DNA from: Stentor coeruleus
Taxonomy: Eukaryota > Ciliophora > Heterotrichea > Heterotrichida > Stentoridae
DNA length: 64,000 nucleotides
Direction: 5' to 3'
NCBI GenBank assembly: GCA_001970955.1
Contig: MPUH01000094.1
Location: 1 to 64,000, forward strand
The translations under genes and the position numbers were made by a program. Positions 21,532 to 30,693 of this stretch are shown one piece after another (within the stretch, counting starts at the first letter, position 1; each line of letters opens with the position of its first letter). The notes under the pieces are model-generated. The model saw only the letters and a list, made by a program, of their open reading frames with translations. It was not told where the DNA came from and made no database searches.

Positions 21532-21789
21532 ATATTATTAAATGCTTAACTATAAAAGAAGAAAATTAACAAGGGCTGGACAATAATTAAACGATAATTA
21601 CTAACTAATACTAATTAGATGCTTAAAAATTGTGAATTAAAGTACATATGAGAGAATTTGTTTTTTATGTTGAGTAAAATTTTTAAGTAAGTTAAATGAT
21701 GGTTTTTTATTTGAGATTAAATAACAGATTTAATATGATTTTTATATAGTAGTAAAGATATAAAAATAGATTTATAGTTAGAAAAGAAA

Positions 21790-22755
21790 TTACTTATCGG
21801 AATTGTTTTTCATTTTGTTTGTATCTAAAGATGAAAAATTTTCAGTAAGTTTCTTTTGGAAGTCAAGAGCAATTTGCTTTTCTGACTCTTGTACATCAGG
21901 TATGTTTTTTAAAATCCCTAAGTAATCATTTAAAATTTTCAATGTAATAATGTGTGGAGTATCTTGTATAGATCTTATAAACTTTTTATTTAAAGTACTT
22001 AGAATCACATTTGGAAAAGGACTCAAGGCAAAAATCCCAAAAACAGTTTCGTAATCAGAAGTTTTTAAAGGCTGGTTCTGTAAAAAATCACTAATTTTAT
22101 TAAACAAACTCTCAGGACACACGCTTAAACTCAATTCAATCCTTAAAATTATTTTGATCAAACCAATAATCTCTTTATGCAAAGCTGGGGTAAAGTAATA
22201 ATTTTCTAAACGTCTATAACAATGAATAAGAATATCTGATATTTCTGGAGATATTCTTTCAATAAGACTATAAAGGATAACTTTTATTGATATAAAATTG
22301 ATCGGTGTATTATAATCTTCTAACATTCTCAGCATAATTTTATCACATTCTAAACAATTCAGCTTTAAACAATTCAGATCATGATAAATCCCAGCAATAA
22401 TCGAAGAAGATATTGATCTATTACCCATAATATCTTTAATTTTCTTAAGATTCTGTTCTGTTAAAGTTAGGTCTAAATCGCGTATATTGAAATCTTTTAT
22501 AGTTCTTATGAAATAAATAATATTAGCTATTTCATTACTTTTGAGTATATGGAATTGGGTTTGAACATGTTTATGTAAATTGACGATTTCTTGAGGTTTT
22601 TCTAATCTCCCATTTTCCATTACATGATTTGCGATAATTTTAAGTGCAAGGGTTAGATCAAATACTGATGTTAGTTTTGGGTTAACATTTCTTAGGATTT
22701 CATCGATGTTCTTGCACTTGTATAATTTAGCGCTTATGCTAGTAGCTTTAAGCAT
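21790..22755 (-). CDS. All-helical hypothetical protein (321 aa)
   Basis: Open frame on the minus strand. The product is hydrophobic-helix-rich, with repeated paired helices through most of its length (DLTLALKIIANHVMENG, NEIANIIYFIRTIKDF, SIKVILYSLIERISPEIS, HKEIIGLIKIILRIELSL). This resembles helical-repeat RNA-binding proteins of the FAST-kinase/OPR type found in mitochondria, but no diagnostic motif is visible and the first residues (MLKATSISAKLYKCKNI) are only weakly like a targeting peptide. I treat it as unknown with helical-repeat character. Its neighbours are unrelated. Confidence 0.6.
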   Translation of the reverse strand: MLKATSISAKLYKCKNIDEILRNVNPKLTSVFDLTLALKIIANHVMENGRLEKPQEIVNLHKHVQTQFHILKSNEIANIIYFIRTIKDFNIRDLDLTLTEQNLKKIKDIMGNRSISSSIIAGIYHDLNCLKLNCLECDKIMLRMLEDYNTPINFISIKVILYSLIERISPEISDILIHCYRRLENYYFTPALHKEIIGLIKIILRIELSLSVCPESLFNKISDFLQNQPLKTSDYETVFGIFALSPFPNVILSTLNKKFIRSIQDTPHIITLKILNDYLGILKNIPDVQESEKQIALDFQKKLTENFSSLDTNKMKNNSDK

Positions 22756-22922
22756 AATTATATTTTCTAATCATATTATCCATATTCTAGCTCTTACTTT
22801 ATAGTTTTTAATAAATTTCATTTGGTAGTTTTAAAATACTTTTAATTTGTTAGGAGTTGGTATATTAAAAGTGCCTTATTCATTACTACTGAAGGGTTTA
22901 TTTTTGTAATTTACACATTAAA

Positions 22923-23345
22923 TTAAGTATATCTATTTTCATCTTCTATTAGTTTCCTATTAACATTTGCAATCATATTGAAAACCACTATCACAAATAC
23001 ACAAAACAACATAATTAATCCAATGACAAATATCCAATTTATATCATTAGTCTTATGTCCACAGAATTCATCTAAGCATGCATCTATGCATTCTTCTGAT
23101 CTTGAATCGCAGAATGTAACACAGTTGCTTTCACAAGAATTTTCTTGCTCAGAACATGTACTATTACACTCATAAACTCCATCTACTTCATCACATGTCA
23201 AAGCACATGATGAAGCACTTATTGTAGGTAAATCTGGACAGCAGTCACTAACACATTCAGTTGAAGGGGTCATCTTACAATTATTCAGACAGGTTTTATG
23301 GCATTTCAGTGCTGATACTTGTAAAAAAAGTAAAAACCAGACCAT
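22923..23345 (-). CDS. Cys-rich single-pass membrane protein (140 aa)
   Basis: A short signal peptide (MVWFLLFLQVSALK) is followed by an extracellular or lumenal region of about 80 residues with roughly 20 cysteines in paired spacing (CHKTC, CALTCDE, CNSTCSE, CESNCVTFC, CIDACLDEFC). One strong transmembrane helix follows (IFVIGLIMLFCVFVIVVF), then a short cytoplasmic tail (NVNRKLIEDENRYT). This is a type I surface-protein layout. The cysteine spacing suggests a disulfide-rich repeat fold, but no named domain is assigned. The start is fixed by the signal peptide. Function is unknown; a surface or vesicle receptor-like role is possible. Confidence 0.75.
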   Translation of the reverse strand: MVWFLLFLQVSALKCHKTCLNNCKMTPSTECVSDCCPDLPTISASSCALTCDEVDGVYECNSTCSEQENSCESNCVTFCDSRSEECIDACLDEFCGHKTNDINWIFVIGLIMLFCVFVIVVFNMIANVNRKLIEDENRYT

Positions 23346-23464
23346 TTTATATGTTTTTATATACGCGTAAATGATTATTAATTGTAAAAAGTTATAAAGT
23401 TCATCAGATATAAGATGATATTATTAATAAATCATAAACCAATTATTTATTATATTCAAATAAT

Positions 23465-26143
23465 ATGGGAAGCACTTGCTCGGGATGCATGTCTACAGAA
23501 CAGCCAACATCTAATATACAGAACCTTCCACAGAGTTCTACTAGCGCCTTTATAGATGAAGAAAAGGATGAAAAAGAAAATACAGATGAACCTCTAAAAA
23601 ACCCTCGAAAAAAAAAAACTAGAAACTCTCTTGTGAAAAAAAAGAATCTTGACCATATCACAGAAGCTAAAAACTCCAAAGTTCTCTCCAAACAAAAGTT
23701 AGAAAAAGAATTAGAACTTATAAAAAATGCAATAAACCATCTTCTTTTACTGAGGAATCTAGACAATTCCTGTAAACAAAAGGTTATCGACTTAATGAAA
23801 TGTTTTATGCTTGAACCAAAAGAGCTGGTTTTCGAGCAAGGTAAGCCAGGCGAATGCTTTTATATAGTTTCAAATGGTCGACTAGAATTATTAACTGATG
23901 GGAATCGAACAAGTACATTAAAACAAGGAGACTATTTTGGTGAACAAGCCCTTATTGATGATCATCCTCGTGCAAATACAGTAAGGACGATAGAAAAATC
24001 TTATCTTTGGGTAATTGACAGAAATAGTTATAAAACAGCAGTAGAAAACCAAAGTGAACTTGATTTCAAAGAAACTTTAGACTTTATGACAAGTGTCCCT
24101 ATATTGAAATCTTTAACTTATGAACAGTTACAATCGTTATTCTCAGCAATTACTATACAAAACTATGATAAAAACCAAGTAATTTTCAATGAAGGGGAAC
24201 CTGGAGATACATTGCATATTGTAAAAGAAGGAGAAGTTAATGTGATTATTAATAACAATGTCCTTAGAACAATGGGAAAAGGGTCTTTTTATGGTGACCA
24301 AGCATTGATTAATAAGTGCCCAAGAACTGCTACAATTGTAGCAAATAACCTTGTTACGGTTTTAGTAGTTAAAAGGGAGTCGCTTGTAGAGATATTGGGG
24401 ACAGGGATTGAAGATGCTATTTTTAAGAATATTATTAGGACAAGCTTAGAGAAAACAAGTTTATTAAAAGATGTTTCGAATGTGCAGGAGATTTTGGATT
24501 TGATGAAAATAATTTATTACACCCCTGGGGATATTATTATTAAAAAAGGGACAAGAAAAGGTCTAAAATTATACATAGTAATAAAAGGCCGATTGAAATG
24601 TGGAATGGCTCTAATCGAAACCTATGAGATTATAGGTGAAAGCGAAATGAAGCGTAACTCTAAAGAACGTCACCTAGAAACCATACAAGCAGAATCTCAC
24701 AGTGTAGTCGCTGAGATCTCAAAAAAGAAACTTGAAAAGTTCATGGATATCAAAATAAAAAAAATCAACATAATCCACGAAGTTCTCTCAATCCTCCAAA
24801 AAATCGATATTTTCCGTTATCTAACCCTTGACCGTTTGAAACTTCTAATCAAAGCTCTAACAGAACAAACATACACAGAAGGGGAAAACATAATCGTCCA
24901 AGGAGAAACTGGTGACAAACTTTTTATAATAAAAGAAGGCACAGTAAACATAAAAAGAAATGCTGATATCGTCAGAACCTTAACCTCAGGAAACTATTTC
25001 GGTGAACGTGCTTTAATTTTCAATGAAACCCGTAGTGCAACAGCCATTGCAATTTCTCAAGTCACTTGTTGGATATTAGAAAAATCAAAGTTTAAAAAAA
25101 TAGTCGATGATCGTATGAATAATGCCCTTACAAAAAGAGTTGAATTACAAGATGACTCGATAACCCTAAATGATTTAATTCCTATAAAAGTTATTGGAAA
25201 AGGAACTCATGGGATTATCTACTTATGTGCCCATAAAGAAAAAAAATCATTATATGCTTTAAAATCAGTAACTAGACAAAAAGTTTCAGCATATGAACTA
25301 TATGAAAATTTGAATACTGAAAGAAACATCTTAATGAAAATTGACCATTTAATGATTGTCAAGCTTGTAAGAACTTATAAAGATAACCTGAGGATTTATT
25401 TTCTTATGGAATTCATTAGAGGAATTGATTTGTTTGACTTACAAAGCAAACTTTCTCTTATCCCCGAGGATGACTGTCAATTTTTTGTTGCTTGTATTGT
25501 GTTGATTCTTGAGTTTCTTCATAAAAACGATATAATTTATAGAGATTTAAAGCCTGAGAATTTACTTGTTGATGAAGAGGGATATATAAAGACTATAGAC
25601 TTTGGGTCAGCGAAAATTGTTAAAGGAAAAACATATACAAGTCTTGGAACACCACATTATATGGCCCCAGAAATTATGACAGGTGTAGGATATACTAATT
25701 CAATTGATTGGTGGAGTTTAGGGATTATTATATATGAAATGTTAGAAGGAATCGTACCTTTTGGTCAAAATGAAGAAGATCCAATTAGTATATATGAAAA
25801 AGTTATGGAACATAATCTAGGATTTTCTAATATTAGCGATGCTGGTACAAGATCTTTGGTACAGCAATTGTTGAATATAAAGCCAGGGATTAGGAATTCT
25901 GGAAGTACAGAAAAATTGAAAATGCATGAGTATTTTGAAGGAGTAAAATGGGAAGGGATTATTTGTAGGCAAGTTAAACCTAGATTTATACCGAAAATTG
26001 TGGATATATCGCAGGAGATAACAAGGGCTTTTAAAGCTAAGAAAATATTAAGGGAGTTTATTAATAAAGAAGAAGCACAGGATGTTCTTTTTAGACAGAA
26101 TACTAAGCCGAATACTAATTACAACTGGGATGCTAACTTTTAA
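23465..26143 (+). CDS. cGMP-dependent-type protein kinase with four CNB domains (892 aa)
   Basis: N-terminus MGSTCSGC fits N-myristoylation at Gly2 plus palmitoylation of nearby Cys. Four tandem cyclic-nucleotide-binding domains follow. Their phosphate-binding cassettes read FGEQALIDDHPRANTV (CNB1), YGDQALINKCPRTATIV (CNB2), a degenerate third without the Arg cassette (YEIIGESEMKRNSKERH), and FGERALIFNETRSATAI (CNB4). The Ser/Thr kinase covers about residues 575-835: GKGTHGIIYLC, ALKSV, YRDLKPENLLVD, DFGSAK, and TSLGTPHYMAPE. The HRD His is Tyr, as in many AGC kinases. The four-CNB layout with a degenerate third domain matches the alveolate PKG of Plasmodium and Toxoplasma. Regulation by cGMP is the family expectation; ligand specificity is not proven by sequence. 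It would act at membranes. Confidence 0.93.
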   Translation: MGSTCSGCMSTEQPTSNIQNLPQSSTSAFIDEEKDEKENTDEPLKNPRKKKTRNSLVKKKNLDHITEAKNSKVLSKQKLEKELELIKNAINHLLLLRNLDNSCKQKVIDLMKCFMLEPKELVFEQGKPGECFYIVSNGRLELLTDGNRTSTLKQGDYFGEQALIDDHPRANTVRTIEKSYLWVIDRNSYKTAVENQSELDFKETLDFMTSVPILKSLTYEQLQSLFSAITIQNYDKNQVIFNEGEPGDTLHIVKEGEVNVIINNNVLRTMGKGSFYGDQALINKCPRTATIVANNLVTVLVVKRESLVEILGTGIEDAIFKNIIRTSLEKTSLLKDVSNVQEILDLMKIIYYTPGDIIIKKGTRKGLKLYIVIKGRLKCGMALIETYEIIGESEMKRNSKERHLETIQAESHSVVAEISKKKLEKFMDIKIKKINIIHEVLSILQKIDIFRYLTLDRLKLLIKALTEQTYTEGENIIVQGETGDKLFIIKEGTVNIKRNADIVRTLTSGNYFGERALIFNETRSATAIAISQVTCWILEKSKFKKIVDDRMNNALTKRVELQDDSITLNDLIPIKVIGKGTHGIIYLCAHKEKKSLYALKSVTRQKVSAYELYENLNTERNILMKIDHLMIVKLVRTYKDNLRIYFLMEFIRGIDLFDLQSKLSLIPEDDCQFFVACIVLILEFLHKNDIIYRDLKPENLLVDEEGYIKTIDFGSAKIVKGKTYTSLGTPHYMAPEIMTGVGYTNSIDWWSLGIIIYEMLEGIVPFGQNEEDPISIYEKVMEHNLGFSNISDAGTRSLVQQLLNIKPGIRNSGSTEKLKMHEYFEGVKWEGIICRQVKPRFIPKIVDISQEITRAFKAKKILREFINKEEAQDVLFRQNTKPNTNYNWDANF

Positions 26144-26200
26144 TTTATTTAAAAAGTACTTAAGTATGTAAAAATCATCATAAATCATCCTGTATAAAAT

Positions 26201-27598
26201 ATGAGTTATTGGGACCTTTGGGACAATTACGAGAAAGTAAAAGAGAATGCTGAAGACACAAACAGTTTAATCTACTACCTTGCTGAATTTCTCAAACACA
26301 AAACAGAAATTGAAAGAGAATATGCTGATGGTTTAAATCGTTTAACAAGATCACCTTTATTTTTTCGTGGTAAAAGCGCAATGGTCCCTTGTTTAAAAAA
26401 ACTTAAATCTATATGCGATCAACAATCCCTAAGCTTAAAAGAACTAGTAAACAATCAGCAAAATGATTTAATTGCCAGCTTAAAAGAATTAATGGCAAAA
26501 CAAGATGAGGATATTCGAGTCAAAGCCCGGATCGCAAAAGACTTAGCATATGAGTTACAAAAGCAGAACTTATATTGTGAAAAAGCTAGAAATTGTTATT
26601 TCAGCTACTGTATTTCTAGTGAAGATGCATCAAAAAAAGAAGAAGCAGCAGGGAAAAAATACTTAAAAACAGTTGAAGATGCTAACAATTTCCTTATGAA
26701 ATTCGAAGAAAGCATGAAACCAATCCTCATGCTTTATCAGAAACAAGAAGAAGATAAAATCGTAGCTATAAAAGATGTACTTAAAAAAATCACTATATAT
26801 GAACTGTCTTATTTACATAGTGCACAATATGAAAAAGAACTTTTGCCTTTAACTTTAGATTTATTAAACCCTGAAATCGAGATAAAAAAGTTTATTGATG
26901 ACAATCTTACAGGGAAACAGCTCCAAAGATTTGTATTTGAGGTCCATCCTAAACGTTCAAACATAGAAATCCTAACAAAAAACTCAGAAGATGAAAAAAC
27001 TAATAATGATATTATTGATAATATTATAGACAAATGTTGGAAAGGTATTGTTATTAATGATGAAGATAATAAAAATTTTCATAATATTATATCTGGGATT
27101 GAAGGACGAAAATATTGGATAAAAAAACTTAATGATAAAAGACTTGAAAATAAATATAATATCCATAGTTGTACTTTTGGTATTGTATGTGGATTAACTA
27201 CTTTGTTACTTGATAGAATACAAGAATGTCAAGATTTGAATTGTACAAAACAATTGATTATGTTATCACAACATTTTTATGAAGAGACACTTAGTAAAAA
27301 AACTTTTATGCATCAGGTATTGTTGGCACATTCTTTATGGGAAGATTTTAAGCTTTGGGGGAATTTGATTATTAGTAGTGTTGATTTAGAAATACAAAAC
27401 GATGCTAAATTATGTGCTGAGAAAACCACATCGCCGAAACTTAGGCCAATAATTTGTAGCAAAGTTCATTTTTTTGTTCAGCAAATGAAAAATTTTATGG
27501 TTGATGGGAATGTTGTGGAGGAAACAATAAAAGTTATACAGGAGTATTATGGTATTAATATAGAACGTGCTAAAAGTACTAATAGCTTAGATCCATAA
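26201..27598 (+). CDS. F-BAR protein with C-terminal SBF2-like domain (465 aa)
   Basis: The first 60 residues match an FCH/F-BAR start (NSLIYYLAEFLKHKTEIERE then YADGLNRL). Long amphipathic helices follow to about residue 260 (LKKLKSICDQQSLSLKELV, LLMKFEES-type segments), as expected of a membrane-curving F-BAR dimer. Residues 290-430 resemble the SBF2-type domain seen in KIAA0513-like and MTMR13-type proteins (GRKYWIKKLNDKR, LIMLSQHFYEE, LLAHSLWEDFKLWGNLI). F-BAR proteins shape membranes during endocytosis; the second module is linked with Rab/membrane traffic. The F-BAR call is firm; the SBF2-like call is from remembered motif spacing and less certain. It starts 57 bp after the PKG-like kinase on the same strand. 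Confidence 0.75.
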   Translation: MSYWDLWDNYEKVKENAEDTNSLIYYLAEFLKHKTEIEREYADGLNRLTRSPLFFRGKSAMVPCLKKLKSICDQQSLSLKELVNNQQNDLIASLKELMAKQDEDIRVKARIAKDLAYELQKQNLYCEKARNCYFSYCISSEDASKKEEAAGKKYLKTVEDANNFLMKFEESMKPILMLYQKQEEDKIVAIKDVLKKITIYELSYLHSAQYEKELLPLTLDLLNPEIEIKKFIDDNLTGKQLQRFVFEVHPKRSNIEILTKNSEDEKTNNDIIDNIIDKCWKGIVINDEDNKNFHNIISGIEGRKYWIKKLNDKRLENKYNIHSCTFGIVCGLTTLLLDRIQECQDLNCTKQLIMLSQHFYEETLSKKTFMHQVLLAHSLWEDFKLWGNLIISSVDLEIQNDAKLCAEKTTSPKLRPIICSKVHFFVQQMKNFMVDGNVVEETIKVIQEYYGINIERAKSTNSLDP

Positions 27599-27775
27599 AA
27601 TATTTAAATATATAATTGAATTATGCTATGAAATCTATTAATAGCTTTACAAAATCATTATTTTAGCTCCTAAACAAAAAATTGTAAAATAAATAAGTTA
27701 TAGCGTGAATTTTTTTTATATGAAATATCTAAACCAATATGCTGATTTATATCTATTCTTTATATATTAAAAACT

Positions 27776-29338
27776 ATGGGCTGCATATCAAGTCATACAA
27801 TTGAGCATAAACCATCATCATCTTTATCAAAATCAGACTTTGTCCTCAGAAAGCAAGGGTCTATTCAAAGCTTTTACGAAATCCTTGACACTTTAGGAGG
27901 TGGTGGCTATGGTGTCGTAACCCAAGTTAAAGAGCGAAAATCAAATCTACTCCGAGCTATGAAAGAAATTCAAAAATCCAACCTTTCCCCTGAACAACAC
28001 GAACAGATTTTAAACGAAATCAATATACTAATCCGCCTTGATCATCCCAACATTATGAAAATCTACGAAGTTGTAGAATCACAGAAAAGCTATCATATAA
28101 TATGCGAATATCTTTCAGGAGGGGAACTTCTTGACCATTTAATCAAAGAAAAATCATTTTCAGAAATCAAAACAGCAAGATATATTTATGATATCCTATC
28201 AGGTGTTTTTTATTGTCATAATCTAAGTATTGTTCATAATGATTTGAAACTAGAAAATCTTATGCTAGATAACAAAGGGCCGAATAGTATGGTAAAAATT
28301 ATTGATTTCGGAATTTCAAGGTATATTAGTAAAACTAAGCTTACAGGTCAATTAGGAAGTGTAATTTTTAAACAGATTTATTATATGGCGCCTGAGATAC
28401 TTACTGGAGCTTATGATGAAAAAGTTGACCTATGGAGTGTTGGAGTTATTCTCTATTTTATGGTTATGGGTTCTTTACCTTTTAAAGGAAATAATAAAAA
28501 TGATATATTCAAACAAGCTGAAACTGGAAATTATGATACTGAATCTTATACATGGTATAAGCTATCTTTTGAATGTAAAGATTTGATAAGTAAATTACTT
28601 TGTCCCAATCCTAAAAGAAGAGTTTCTGCTGCTGAAGCTTTAAGACACCCTTGGCTTACAAAAGCTCTTCAATTATCAGAAGATAGTATAAATATAAGCT
28701 TTTGTACTAGTCTTAAGAAAATAAAAGTATTGATTATTTAGAAATTGAATAACATTGCAACGGCGATACTTGTTTATATTAGCACACAAATGCTTACAAG
28801 TCAAGAAGAATCCCCACTTGTGGCGATGTTTAAAGCTATTGATGCTGATGGAAATGGGAAATTGTGTAAAAAAGAACTTCATATGGCTTGTTTAAAAATT
28901 GGGTTAATGAATGAAGAGGAAATAGATGAGATTTTTGATACTTGTGATATAGATAAAAGTGGGTTTATTGAATATTCAGAATTTCTTACGGTATCGATGA
29001 CTTGGAATCATATATTGAAAAGAGAGAAAATACAGATGATTTTTGAGTTTTTTGATATGGGACGTGATGGGACTTTAACTGTGCAAGAGCTTAGAGCAAA
29101 TTTTACACAGTTTGGGGATGAGGAATGGAAAAATTTCCTTGATTTGGTTGATACGAATAAAGATGGGGTGATTTCTCTTGATGAGTTTAGGAATTATTTG
29201 TGTCGTTTGGTTGNAAATTTTACACAGTTTGGGGATGAGGAATGGAAAAATTTCCTTGATTTGGTGGATACGAATAAAGATGGGGTGATTTCTCTTGATG
29301 AGTTTAGGAATTATTTGTGTCGTTTGGTTGATGAGTAG
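27776..29338 (+). CDS. Calcium-dependent protein kinase (CDPK), three exons
   Basis: N-terminus MGCISSHT fits myristoylation and palmitoylation. The kinase covers about residues 30-300: GGGGYGVVTQV, AMKEIQ, catalytic loop VHNDLKLENL, DFGIS, and MAPEIL. The HRD Arg is Asn (a non-RD kinase); the catalytic Asp is present. A 15-nt intron at 28361-28375 adds five residues (VIFKQ) to the activation segment if unspliced; removing it gives GSIYYMAPE. A second intron at 28727-28741 joins the kinase to the junction helix and four EF-hands (DADGNGKLCKKE, DIDKSGFIEYSE, DMGRDGTLTVQE, DTNKDGVISLDE). The last EF-hand segment is duplicated by the assembly join at 29214 (39 extra codons). The corrected protein would be about 471 aa, a normal CDPK length. 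Calcium binding to the EF-hands relieves autoinhibition in this family. Confidence 0.93.
28361..28375 (+). other. 15-nt stopless in-frame intron (CDPK)
   Basis: GTAATTTTTAAACAG, phase 0, with no stop in frame. It fits the window's intron pattern (GTA start, A at position 10, AG end). Removing it turns GSVIFKQIYYMAPE into the family-typical GSIYYMAPE. Confidence 0.85.
28727..28741 (+). other. 15-nt intron (CDPK)
   Basis: GTATTGATTATTTAG, phase 0. Splicing joins the kinase end (SLKKIK) to KLNNIATAILVYISTQM, the usual CDPK junction helix. Unspliced, the frame stops at the TAG. Confidence 0.93.
29098..29330. repeat. 116-bp direct duplication around a single N (assembly join)
   Basis: Positions 29098-29213 and 29215-29330 are the same except for one T/G difference, separated by N at 29214. 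Both copies encode the last EF-hand. The insertion (117 nt) keeps the frame, so the predicted protein silently gains a fifth EF-hand. Confidence 0.92.
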
Positions 29339-29518
29339 TTAGGAAATTAGAGTATAGTTTATAGTTTTTGGGTGAAGTTATAATGGCTTAATGTGAGTTT
29401 TTGTAGTTTTTAAGAAGGAAATATTGTGATTGCAGGAATAAATCGTAAAATGTTTGTGTAAAAAGTTTAAACTACTAAGAATATTATAATAAACTACCTA
29501 CAATTTTTTATAAAAAAG

Positions 29519-29590
29519 TCAGAAGCTAGGATTTGAACCTAGGTCGTCGGCTTATGAGGCTCCGATGCTCTTCCACTGAGCTACTTCTGA
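29519..29590 (-). tRNA. tRNA-Met (CAT) with a 2-nt insertion in the anticodon stem
   Basis: The 7-bp acceptor stem (TCAGAAG/CTTCTGA), D-arm (GCTC/GAGC) and T-arm (CTAGG TTCAAAT CCTAG) are perfect. The anticodon loop reads CTCATAA, giving CAT at 29556-29554. The anticodon stem would be a perfect TCGGC/GCCGA, except that AG is inserted after TCGG (29561-29560). A T6 run directly follows the gene on the minus strand and fits a Pol III terminator. Length is 72 nt without CCA. The position after the acceptor stem (discriminator) is C. It is either a functional tRNA with a bulge, a tRNA with a minute processed insertion, or a recently damaged copy. Confidence 0.88.
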
Positions 29591-29790
29591 TTCTTAATCA
29601 AAATCATTTTCCCTCAATCAATTAATGCATACATATAAATATCTTCATTCAAACTCTATCTTATAAACTCTAATTTTTTACTAACAACTCACATAAAGAT
29701 CTATTTTTTCCTTCAAATTTATCATCACGATTTTTTGACTTATTCCCTCTTAAACTATCTTGTTAATATATTAAAATTTACACAAAAACT

Positions 29791-30600
29791 ATGTTTAAAA
29801 AGCAATACGAAGACTCAAATGAATTCTGCAGCGAAAGAACATCAAGTTCCCATGATTTCGACTATATCAAAACCCCCAGATATGATTATGATACTAAAAC
29901 CCCTAAAAAACAATTAAGCGGGACAATTATCTATTTAACTTTAAGGAAAGTTTTCAATAGTAGATGGAACCAGCATATAAAATTCTCCTTTGGCCTGCTA
30001 AGAGGTTTGTATCTTGACTGGAAAAGACCACCAAAGACTTCAAGATGTAGAAGCCGAAATGCTCCAATAACTCCTAAAAATAATGACTCTTCGCTTATTT
30101 GTACACCAAAAGCAATCAATCGTAGCTCGTCATATACAAAATTCCGCACTGAAAGCACTGTAAAAACAGTGAAAAGGGTTCAAAGAAAAACATTTCACTT
30201 CAAAAATCCCCAGGTAAGGGAAACCGCGCTAAAACTTATACGGAAAATCAAAAATGTCCAAGAGCGGACTTTGAAAAATGTGATTTCTTGTTTGAGTGGC
30301 AGTTTAAGCAAGATGAAATATTTGAAGATTTGCGAAACTTTTAATAGAAGGAAACTTAGATGCTTGAGTGAGTATTTTGTGTAAAGATTATATAGGAATT
30401 GGAATTTTTATGCACAGGATTTAACGATATTGAAGAGGTTTATGTTAGAAGAGGATAGCGAAATGATGATTGTGCCTTTTGATATAAGTGAATGTATTGA
30501 TGATTTTTACGAACTGTCAAAGGAAAAAATTGATTCGTCATATTTTTCTTATAATTCCACTCAGGATGTAACATCAAGACTAACAATTGCAGCTACCTAG
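29791..30600 (+). CDS. Two-exon basic hypothetical protein (264 aa)
   Basis: A 15-nt intron at 30381-30395 joins two parts. Unspliced, the frame ends at the TAA within the intron. Exon 1 encodes an Arg/Lys/Ser-rich protein with several threonine-rich turns (LSGTIIYLTLRKVFNSRWNQ, CTPKAINRSSSYTKF, VKRVQRKTFHFKNPQVRET). Exon 2 adds an acidic tail (EEDSEMMIVPFDISECIDD) and ends LTIAAT. No domain is recognised. The basic-then-acidic layout is reminiscent of nucleic-acid-binding or ciliary proteins but supports no function. The start ATG at 29791 follows an A-rich leader about 200 bp from the tRNA gene. Confidence 0.75.
30381..30395 (+). other. 15-nt intron (basic hypothetical gene)
   Basis: GTAAAGATTATATAG, phase 2. 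Splicing extends the protein by 68 residues (from VNWNFYAQDL to the TAG at 30598-30600). Confidence 0.88.
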
Positions 30601-30693
30601 ATAAATTAGTAATTAAAATTATGATTTCGAATTTAAACTGTATAGATATCAATAAAACTCCCTATTAATCTAAACTATAAATCACTAAATAAT

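Noticed and set aside
29098-29330. A five-EF-hand CDPK
   Set aside because: The extra EF-hand comes from a duplicate around a single N, the same pattern as seven other assembly joins.
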